From: Actinidia chinensis
Taxonomy: Eukaryota; Streptophyta; Magnoliopsida; Ericales; Actinidiaceae
Assembly (NCBI GenBank): GCA_009663005.1
Contig: CM018913.1
Coordinates: 834,921 to 849,920 of the forward strand
Direction of reading: 5' to 3'
Length of the DNA: 15,000 nt
Made by a program: the position numbers and the translations under genes. The notes below the pieces were generated by a model. It was not told where the DNA came from. It ran no database searches and worked only from the letters and a program-made list of their open reading frames with translations. Each line of letters starts with the position of its first letter. The stretch's first letter is position 1. Positions 11,501 to 15,000 of this stretch are shown here, in pieces.

Positions 11501-13147
11501 GATTGTGATAGTATTGTCAAACCTAACCTTGAGAAGCGCCAAGTCATATTCTACATTGACATATTCCCCTCGTTGATAACCACTCTCTTTTTAAATATTG
11601 AGCATATGTTTCTAGTTTAATGTTAACAGTTCCCAAAAGCCCCTCAAACCCTCGCACATCCAAACAGTCAGCCAATACCCGAATACTTTTGGTCTACAAT
11701 ATAAGATAAAAAGCCCAATACAAAACAACCAAATATATACAAACTATTTCTTATATGTTATCCCGGTATGGATGCTACAAGATTAGGCTTCCATCCTTCC
11801 AAATGATACTCTGTAATTATAAGCAGCGCAAAGGATAAATGGACTTCTAAGACAGTTGTACGCAATGCACCAGGCTCCGGCTCAAAACAGATTGGGGGGA
11901 GGTAGTAGATAGGCAACATTACTTTCTTAGTTTGTTTTAAGTAATTAGTTCAATACAACAAAGGCATCAATTCAAGTGAATAAATAATGTGGAATTCAAT
12001 TGAATTGTTGATGGTGAAGAAAATTTCCGAGAAGTTACTATTGCAGTTGCTCTTGTAAATAAGGAGCTCGGTGAAACTACTGATCCCAGTCAAAGAATAG
12101 ATCATGAATTTGAATACTCTAATTCTAGTCCCACTGTTATCTAACTGACTTAAAACATCGGTGCCTAATAACATAAATCTAAAACTAATGACGAGAACAC
12201 CAATGTTAAGATTGTTCCAGTAATAAAGTGAACAAAAAGGAATGAGATTATTCCACAAGCTTGCTTGAGGAGTCTACATAAAAGAAGAGAATGAGAATAT
12301 AAATAGATTGCAAGGCATCCCAACCACCATTTGACTATTCAGGTAGGATTAACAGTATAATTGAAACAATGGCTTACATAGTTAAGTGTAACAGTGAACT
12401 CAAACAGATGAGATTTCATATTCAATGTATGCAAACCATACTAAGCCATTGCCTGTAAAGCTAGAAACAAAGAAGATGGCTTCGGAACTATAAAAGCCAC
12501 CAAGAGCAAAACACTGTAGCAAATAATAAAACAGTGGTAAAATGGTGAAGCAACTGATATACCAAACTAAGGAACACACATCACATCTCAAAAAAAGAAA
12601 TCAAAATGTCCACATTAAATGCAACTAAAAAATAATTCACCAGTAATAACATCAAAGCCTGCCAGCCAGTAGTGCCTATGTTTAGAAAACTGAAAAGTCA
12701 CTAGGAGAATCAGTAGGAGAGCATACTAGTAAATATTCAGCCAGTAGGAGAGTCAACAGCAAATAAAACAAAAATACTGCATGTCAAATGAAATATGGCT
12801 GCGGGGAAACAATTTTGTCTAAGTATGTAATAAACTGAAATAAAATGCACAGCACATATAAATCAAGCCAAAATAAAAAAAACATGCAGCACTACAGTGA
12901 ATCCAAGCATTATTACTCACTTGACCATTGGTGTGAAGGTAAGTCCTGCAAGAAAAGACGTTCATTTAAAATACAATAGGAAAAATAATTGGATGTGATG
13001 AACTATCTGCAACAGCCTATACAGGACAAACAAAACAAAGAAATTCAGGAACAATTTACACCTGCTAGAAAGAGGGACATGAAGAGTATCCATAAAAGCC
13101 TCAGGAAACTTCTCAAATAGTTTGTGCACAGCCCCCAATGATCTAAT
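107..13147 (-). CDS. CALS9: Callose synthase 9-like (GSL10 type), central part, 14 exons joined
   Basis: The joined exons are 13147-13062, 12945-12921, 10967-10873, 10759-10678, 10509-10349, 10232-10112, 7057-6960, 6865-6775, 6700-6540, 6443-6334, 1466-1332, 714-646, 571-394 and 221-107. All phases match and give 509 codons without a stop. Family hallmarks are visible: FSPFWNEIVKNLREEDYI, VQWPLFLLASK, SRDDYMKYAVEECY, FQLNKLALVISR, LYDVVRHDIL, NLEARRRLEFFTNSLFM, LSFSVFTPYYSEVVLYS, LELRFWASYRGQTLARTVRG, GFELSPEARAQADLKFTYV and YYSKLVKADINGKDK. By family knowledge these multi-pass membrane enzymes of about 1900 residues make beta-1,3-glucan from UDP-glucose, and this piece is the central cytosolic region running into the glucan synthase domain (PF02364). 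The CALS9/GSL10 choice over CALS10/GSL8 rests on remembered similarity and is less certain than the family. Both gene ends lie outside the window. Nothing suggests a pseudogene. Confidence 0.93.
222..393 (-). other. GC-AG intron
   Basis: This 172-nt intron begins GCAAGT at 393 and ends TTATCAG at 222. AG|GCAAGT is the consensus of the minor GC-AG class, which is spliced by the major spliceosome. The frame and the conserved LLMQRNEAL junction require this donor. Confidence 0.85.
394..571 (-). CDS. CALS9: Callose synthase exon 13 of window
   Basis: This exon encodes residues 413-470: MEAAVSSKDATDTQ (a variable stretch), GFELSPEARAQADLKFTYVV, TCQIYGKQKEEQKPE, then ALLMQ, and two bases of Arg471. 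The acceptor is GAGGCAATGACAG. The exon ends CAGAG directly before GCAAGT, a non-canonical GC donor. A GT four bases further on would put the next exon out of frame. Confidence 0.95.
646..714 (-). CDS. CALS9: Callose synthase exon 12 of window
   Basis: This 69-nt exon completes Val389 and encodes residues 390-411 (RGMMYYRKALMLQTYLERMT, then AG) plus one base of Asp412. The acceptor is TTTGTTTAG and the donor GTTTGC. It lies between a 617-nt intron (1331-715) and a 74-nt intron (645-572). Confidence 0.94.
715..1331 (-). other. Intron, 617 nt, no further feature seen
   Basis: The intron runs from donor GTAATG to acceptor TTTGTTTAG. The content is AT-rich. I saw no conserved coding block, repeat family or RNA gene in it on either strand. 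Confidence 0.85.
1332..1466 (-). CDS. CALS9: Callose synthase exon 11 of window
   Basis: This exon completes Asp344 and encodes residues 345-388: EWRNFLARIGRDENAV, DSELFGNPSDI, LELRFWASYRGQTLART, then one base of Val389. The acceptor is CCATTGCAG and the donor GTAATG. The LELRFWASYRGQTLARTVRGM block is a hallmark of the family and is split between this exon and the next. Confidence 0.95.
2496..2574. repeat. Compound microsatellite (TC)n(CA)n followed by alternating CG-rich tract
   Basis: Positions 2496-2525 are about 15 TC units. 2525-2553 are about 14.5 CA units. 2553-2574 is largely alternating pyrimidine-purine sequence of CG, TG and AG steps. On the gene-sense strand this reads GC-rich, then (TG)n, then (GA)n. 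The CA and CG parts are Z-DNA-prone by composition. Confidence 0.95.
3085..3166 (+). repeat. 5' LTR of inner TRIM
   Basis: This is about 82 bp, running from TTGAGAATATAATAAATAAT to GGTCAACACTTTCACA. It aligns along its whole length with 3287-3367 but with many substitutions, which points to an old insertion. Confidence 0.75.
3287..3367 (+). repeat. 3' LTR of inner TRIM
   Basis: This runs from TTGAGAATATAATAAATTAT to GATCAATACTTTTACA. It follows a GAGGGGGAATA purine tract, as expected for the start of a 3' LTR. Confidence 0.75.
3527..3558 (-). repeat. Tandemly duplicated primer-binding site (2 x 16 bp)
   Basis: Two 16-bp copies lie head to tail: + strand GAAGCTCTGGTACCAT (3527-3542) and GAAGCTCTGACACCAT (3543-3558). 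Each contains a diverged complement of TGGTATCAGAGC. Only the second sits directly beside the LTR, where a primer-binding site belongs. Confidence 0.8.
3558..3633 (-). repeat. 5' LTR of outer TRIM
   Basis: This is about 76 bp. It shares GATCACCAATTGTCCCAAAA (+ strand) and the following GCTTA, GGAAA and GGGCC blocks with 3039-3083. Its distal part (ATATCAA, CTATCCAA) matches 3384-3399. Together these two pieces make up the split 3' LTR. Confidence 0.75.
4837..4899. repeat. 21-bp direct duplication, 42-bp period
   Basis: CAAGATCTAATATTCTGAAG (from 4837) recurs as CAAGATGTAATATTCTGAAG (from 4879). Each is followed by T, and there is one mismatch. This is a small local duplication with no evident function. 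Confidence 0.85.
6334..6443 (-). CDS. CALS9: Callose synthase exon 10 of window
   Basis: This exon encodes residues 308-343 (VFTPYYSEVVLYSLSE, then LQKKNEDGISILFYLQKIYP) plus one base of Asp344. The acceptor is GCAG and the donor GTATAC. The VFTPYYSE and GISILFYLQKI blocks are near-universal in plant callose synthases. The next intron (6333-1467) is the longest here at 4867 nt, yet the frame and family sequence continue exactly on the far side. Confidence 0.95.
6540..6700 (-). CDS. CALS9: Callose synthase exon 9 of window; start of glucan synthase domain
   Basis: This exon encodes residues 254-306 and two bases of Ser307. It contains QVKRLYSLLTIKDSAANI, then NLEARRRLEFFTNSLFM, where the family's glucan synthase domain (PF02364) begins, then PVREMLSF. 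The acceptor is TGTATGCAG and the donor GTATTG. The 74-nt intron to exon 8 is 6774-6701. Confidence 0.95.
6775..6865 (-). CDS. CALS9: Callose synthase exon 8 of window
   Basis: This exon encodes residues 224-253 (EHYETWNLLSKARNES, then RLFSKLKWPQDVEL) after completing Arg223. The acceptor is TTTTTGTCAG and the donor GTATGA. It is the last exon before the glucan synthase domain proper. The 94-nt intron before it is 6959-6866. Confidence 0.93.
6960..7057 (-). CDS. CALS9: Callose synthase exon 7 of window
   Basis: This exon encodes residues 191-222 (KEAETPEVHNGAVKAI, then QDLYDVVRHDILAINM) and two bases of Arg223. The acceptor is CTTGTGCAG and the donor GTTTGT. The KEAETPE and DLYDVVRHD blocks match the CALS9/CALS10 subgroup as remembered and support continuity with exon 6 across the 3-kb intron. 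Confidence 0.94.
8086..8313. repeat. 114-bp tandem duplication with C-rich tails
   Basis: Unit 1 starts at 8086 (TTGAGCTAATA) and unit 2 at 8200 with the same bases. Both share AAAAGCCTGAAGGAGGAATT and AATAGTGTAAAGCCA, then GCACCTTCCTCC, with a few substitutions. They differ mainly in the C-rich tail: CCCA repeats in unit 1 and CCCCA repeats in unit 2. Confidence 0.93.
8293..8311 (-). promoter_or_regulatory. Four-tetrad G-quadruplex motif on the gene-sense strand
   Basis: On the minus strand this is exactly G4-T-G4-T-G4-T-G4, four G4 tracts with single-base loops, the most stable class of G4 motif. It would be present both in the non-template DNA and in the intron RNA. A weaker G5-T-G3-T-G3-T-G3 motif lies in the sister unit at 8177-8193. 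Confidence 0.85.
8471..8496. repeat. Perfect 11-bp inverted repeat, 4-nt loop
   Basis: ACTAACTTAGT (8471-8481), loop CCAT, then ACTAAGTTAGT (8486-8496). The arms are exact reverse complements. The structure sits inside the intron and lacks the U-tract of a bacterial-type terminator. Confidence 0.9.
8573..8899. repeat. 134-bp direct duplication, second copy with 55-bp extra block
   Basis: Unit 1 is 8573-8706 and unit 2 starts at 8707. Both run AATGGAGAATTGCATAAATA, then AAATGAATGGTG, CTACTTCCTAAAACAC, AACATTAATAGGAAATAAAA and CATTTGTCACAGTACTTAAT. Unit 2 carries an extra 55 bp (8760-8814) flanked by TG on both sides. This could be a deletion in unit 1 or an insertion in unit 2. Confidence 0.92.
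8895..8926. repeat. 14-bp tandem repeat with 18-bp period
   Basis: GAATGCTTAATGAC occurs at 8895-8908 and 8913-8926, separated by TGAC. It abuts the end of the larger duplication. Confidence 0.9.
10112..10232 (-). CDS. CALS9: Callose synthase exon 6 of window
   Basis: This exon encodes residues 151-190 after completing Trp150. It begins VERIYEDIQASIARRSIH and ends LVISRLTAVMGIL in phase 0 before GTTTGT. All blocks are family-typical. The 116-nt intron to exon 5 is 10348-10233. The intron that follows in the transcript is 3054 nt. Confidence 0.94.
10349..10509 (-). CDS. CALS9: Callose synthase exon 5 of window
   Basis: This exon encodes residues 97-149 and two bases of Trp150. It opens with MFLAKDIAVESRDSHEELWD and contains RISRDDYMKYAVEECY and the acidic ILDDEGKLW end. 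The ATG at its edge is an internal Met, not a start: the acceptor CATATAG lies directly before it and the upstream exon ends LLASK in phase. The donor is GTTAGT. The 168-nt intron to exon 4 is 10677-10510. Confidence 0.94.
10678..10759 (-). CDS. CALS9: Callose synthase exon 4 of window
   Basis: This exon encodes residues 70-96 (EMELLLMPKNTGNLP, then MVQWPLFLLASK) after completing Leu69. It ends AAG before GTAACG. The VQWPLFLLASK block is hydrophobic and highly conserved, but in the family it is treated as part of the large cytosolic region rather than a membrane helix. The intron to exon 3 (10872-10760) is 113 nt. Confidence 0.92.
10873..10967 (-). CDS. CALS9: Callose synthase exon 3 of window
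   Basis: This exon encodes residues 38-68 (GLEKKKADAARFSPFW, then NEIVKNLREEDYITT) plus two bases of Leu69. The donor is GTCAGT. The 5' edge is the least certain boundary in the gene: the inferred acceptor (AAATGAAG) has a weak pyrimidine tract. Further AG acceptors at GAG/AAG/AAG/AAG would also keep the frame while trimming 9 to 18 nt. The body of the exon is strongly conserved in the family. Confidence 0.88.
11018..11043. repeat. A-tract and (TA)n microsatellite
   Basis: Nine A are followed by about nine TA units. On the gene-sense strand this reads (TA)n, then T9, then CTGCAG, which makes an acceptor-like site at 11012 just upstream of exon 3. Confidence 0.95.
11293..11330. repeat. Degenerate GCGTG/GTGCGTG repeat
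   Basis: This is a G/T-rich stretch of overlapping GCGTG and GTGCGTG words in otherwise AT-rich intron. It probably arose by slippage and has no known role. Confidence 0.7.
12921..12945 (-). CDS. CALS9: Callose synthase 25-nt micro-exon
   Basis: The sequence between TTCTTGCAG and GTGAGT is 25 nt. It completes Arg29 and encodes TYLHTNGQ. Joining exon 1 (phase 2) directly to exon 3 (phase 0) would break the frame, and a 25-nt piece restores it exactly. The residues fall in the poorly conserved linker before the KADAARFSPFW block, where family members differ in sequence and length. The 116-nt intron before it is 13061-12946. Confidence 0.75.
13062..13147 (-). CDS. CALS9: Callose synthase exon 1 of window
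   Basis: This exon encodes fragment residues 1-28 (IRSLGAVHKLFEKFPEAF, then MDTLHVPLSS) and the first two bases of Arg29. It starts in phase 0 after a TCTTCAG acceptor and ends AG before GTGTAA. It matches the family segment that follows the conserved RLGE motif. That motif's exon is not found up to 15000, so the preceding intron is at least 1.85 kb. Confidence 0.9.
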
Positions 13148-13194
13148 CTGAAGAGCATATAAGACAAAGAATAAATAAAGTACCACAATTAAGA

Positions 13195-13282
13195 CAGGAT
13201 AATTTTAGACAATTAATACAAGGTTGGGCTAATTCCCCCAACCTTGCTGCATCTACTTTTACCAAGGCAGGATAATTTTAGA
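13195..13282. repeat. 10-bp inverted repeat between 15-bp direct repeats
   Basis: CAAGGTTGGG (13219-13228) and CCCAACCTTG (13237-13246) are exact reverse complements with an 8-nt loop. CAGGATAATTTTAGA occurs on either side, at 13195-13209 and 13268-13282. It is not a recognised element. Confidence 0.85.
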
Positions 13283-13546
13283 TGCATTGTTGTTTACTGA
13301 AGCACCACATAAACCCACTCAAATTTAATTCAGGCACTACAATTCCACATTCCATTAATAAGCGCGTGGAACCAATATAAGCTGCGCTGACATTTTCATT
13401 TAGAATAAAAGGAGGAGAAACAAGAGTCACAGCAACAAGTACAAAACATGGTGTCAAAAGCAAAAGCATGAGTACAGTCAAAACCAAACAAATTAAAGTA
13501 AACCAGTAGCCAAGTTGTCGGACTCCATGAAGTCACTGTGAGGCTG

Positions 13547-13687
13547 TCATAGGCTTTCCTGAAGCCTATCCCTCCAAAAAGTCAGATCCCTGCTATAGTT
13601 GGCCAGTGTCTCACCCAACCGCTCGTAAGCTCTATTAAGGTCTGCAAGGTGCTGCTCTGCAAGGTGCTGTCTGAGCGCGTGCCTACT
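13547..13687 (-). pseudogene. Coiled-coil-like ORF fragment (46 codons plus stop)
   Basis: Between an in-frame TAG (13690-13688) and TGA (13549-13547) lies an open stretch containing LRQHLAEQHLADLNRAYERL and SRDLTFWRDRLQES. Spacing of Leu and charged residues is heptad-like. QHLAE/QHLAD is a 15-bp tandem duplication of GCAAGGTGCTGCTCT type. The preceding frame (ending DWLCAHLE at the stop near 13689) continues the same character, so a frameshift separates them. The function is unknown. Confidence 0.5.
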
Positions 13688-13763
13688 CTAGATGAGCGCA
13701 CAGCCAGTCTAAATTGAAAAGATTCCTTTCTAAATCATCCACGGTATGCAATAGATCATCCTA

Positions 13764-13934
13764 CGTTCCCAGGTGGCATGACTGAGGAGTTTCTTCCAAC
13801 TGAATCAGCAGACTGCCTAAAACACGAAGCAAAGCAGGCCGCGCGAGTGGACTGAGCGTCATCACATGCCTAAAATTCAAACGATGCCTTAGCCGCGCTC
13901 GCCACAAAACCCCATGATCTATTGCAGACACTGG
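13764..13934 (-). pseudogene. Leu/Arg-rich ORF fragment, 57 codons, no start
   Basis: This stretch is open between two TAG stops (13937-13935 and 13763-13761). It contains LWRARLRHRLNFRHVM, LSPLARPALLRVLGSLLIQL and EETPQS. It looks like part of a helical protein, but I do not recognise the family. There is no Met near the start, so it is not a free-standing gene. Confidence 0.45.
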
Positions 13935-14352
13935 CTAAAAACTCACACGAGGAAGGGACCTCTGAAGGCTAGCCTATGCCTACGGTGCATTCCTGCTCGT
14001 CATAAGGAGCCCACCGCGGTGGAATCGAGGGAATTTCCTCAATATTTGATATTCTCGAAATGAATACATCATTAGATTGACCACCCCACCCCGAAAAGAC
14101 AATGGCCCTCGAAAAATCTGCAGGGGCAGGGTCTGGAGCAGCAGCAACATCAATAGGAACCTCAGCGGCGGCATGAACCTCTGGACTGATATGCAACAGG
14201 AGCATATTCCATTAGAGCGTCGTCGTCGGAATCCATTATCACATCCGTTGCAGTGTTGTAAGGGGGAATGAACTAAGGGGGATGGTCGCAGGAATGCCAG
14301 TCTCAGTCCGGCGCTGAAAACGCTGAGGAATAGGGACCTGGTCTTGACTATC

Positions 14353-14388
14353 GGAGTTGGAGTTGGAGTTGGAGCTGGAGCTGGAGCT
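14353..14388 (-). repeat. Hexanucleotide repeat encoding (SS)3(NS)3
   Basis: On the + strand this is GGAGTT x3 followed by GGAGCT x3, exactly six units. In the minus-strand Ser-rich frame it reads six Ser, then three Asn-Ser pairs. The two unit types differ by one transition, which suggests amplification after a point change. Confidence 0.9.
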
Positions 14389-15000
14389 AGCGCTAGAAGA
14401 AGTCGAACCAGAACTAGAATCCGAGCCAGAATCTGAACTGAGAAGAACTTGAACTGGAAATAGCAATTACCACGCTGCTCACCAAAGCTGCAGGGGAAGA
14501 GCTAGTGGCATGGGATGCCGTGCTAGAATTACAGCCAACACTTATAAACTCACTGCTCTCGGCTCTCTCAGCCCCAACATTGGCAGTTCCCCCGAAGCCA
14601 CGCCCTCAACCGCGCCATTCCTAGCATCAGAAGCTTCAACACCTTTATCCCTTGGCATCACAGGATCAATGGCAGCATTCAGAGTTGCCAGAACTAGAAC
14701 CACTAGACTGTGAACTATCTGAACTGGAAGAAAGTATCGGCAATGAATAAGGAGGAGGAGAAGGAAACATTCACGCAATACCTCCTGGGAGAAGTTCCCC
14801 AATATGATATAATTTTAGTGGTTGAGCTGGTTGCTGAATCAGCTGCACCGCGACACCAGCAGAGACCTCGCGCACTTGAACTTCTGGTTGCAGACCATCT
14901 CCATCATCATCACACAAGTCAATCTTCTCTGTAAAAGCAGGAACAAGAACCTCACCATGATCGATCTCAACAATAGGACTTAACCCGCCAACGCCAAAGG

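Larger units (their letters stand above)
10968..12920 (-). other. Intron, 1953 nt
   Basis: The intron runs from donor GTGAGT at 12920 to the inferred acceptor GAAG at 10968. It contains an A/TA tract at 11018-11043 and a GCGTG-rich stretch at 11293-11330. I see nothing supportable in the rest on either strand, and the reading frames there are short and without conserved blocks. Confidence 0.75.
13148..15000 (-). other. Partial intron upstream of exon 1, containing decayed element
   Basis: The acceptor TCTTCAG ends at 13148. The family's preceding residues (the RLGE block and the membrane segments before it) are not found up to 15000, so the intron continues off the window. 13148-13500 is AT-rich with a hairpin. 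From about 13.5 kb the base composition becomes visibly less AT-rich and coding-like fragments appear. Confidence 0.75.
13547..15000 (-). pseudogene. Decayed, unrecognised ORF block, probably a mobile-element remnant
   Basis: Coding-like pieces follow one another on the minus strand in changing frames. 15000-14771 is an open stretch with an acidic KIDLCDDDGDG part, entering from outside the window. 14640-14460 is Ser-rich. 14466-14239 is SSDSGSDSSSGS-type and ends in an RFQRRTETG basic part. 14205-13969 holds APDPAPADFSRAIVFSGWG and EEIPSIPPRWAPYDEQE. 13934-13764 is Leu/Arg-rich. 13687-13550 is predicted coiled coil. Stops and shifts separate them, while composition and amino-acid character stay protein-like. 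I recognise no reverse transcriptase, integrase or transposase. A gag-like or accessory ORF of a retroelement is one guess, and a host pseudogene or spliced gene is the alternative. Confidence 0.5.

Noticed and set aside
11950..12258. 102-codon minus-strand ORF, the longest open frame listed in the window
   Set aside because: It is AT-rich with low-complexity hydrophobic and Asn/Ile/Ser content and no conserved motif. It lies in an intron whose flanking exons join cleanly.
13278..13487. 69-codon hydrophobic ORF that could have been the missing membrane exon upstream of exon 1
   Set aside because: It does not end in the RLGE residues that the family places before IRS, and there is no suitable donor. 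It is probably chance.
14077..14934. Plus-strand ORFs in the decayed block
   Set aside because: The protein-like character (Ser/Asp-rich, coiled coil, acidic) is on the minus strand. The plus frames are its complements.
1..15000. CRISPR array, tRNA or rRNA gene, bacterial operon
   Set aside because: There are no regularly spaced identical repeats. I recognised no tRNA or rRNA sequence, and the split conserved gene shows a plant nuclear context.

Overview
The window is AT-rich nuclear DNA from a flowering plant, probably a eudicot. It lies inside one large, intron-rich gene read on the minus strand. Fourteen exons between 13147 and 107 splice without a break into 1527 nt (509 codons, no internal stop). 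The product is the central cytosolic part of a callose synthase (glucan synthase-like protein) and is closest, from memory of the family, to the CALS9/GSL10 type. The 5' exons lie beyond 15000 and the 3' exons below 107, so neither the promoter nor the ends of the protein are present. The species cannot be named from what is seen.

Layout in gene order. 15000-13148 is a partial intron holding a less AT-rich block (about 13.5-15.0 kb) of decayed, unrecognised coding sequence: acidic, Ser-rich and coiled-coil-like pieces in shifting frames, best explained as a mobile-element remnant. Exons 1 and 2 (13147-12921) include a 25-nt micro-exon. A 1.95-kb intron follows, then exons 3-6 (10967-10112). 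A 3.05-kb intron then carries a 114-bp tandem duplication with G-quadruplex tails, a perfect hairpin and a second duplication of 134 bp. Exons 7-10 (7057-6334) are tightly packed. A 4.87-kb intron holds two nested miniature LTR retrotransposons of TRIM type (3034-3633) and a compound TC/CA/CG microsatellite. Exons 11-14 (1466-107) end the window, and the intron between exons 13 and 14 has a GC rather than GT donor.

There is one functional gene, so there is no multi-gene system to describe. The enzyme family polymerises UDP-glucose into beta-1,3-glucan at the plasma membrane and cell plate. The exon series covers the end of the region before the Pfam glucan synthase domain (PF02364) and the first part of that domain. 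The more unusual observations concern the introns: the nested TRIM pair, the sense-strand G-quadruplex tract, the frame-critical micro-exon, the decoy and tandem acceptors at exon 3, the GC-AG intron and the unidentified decayed ORF block.
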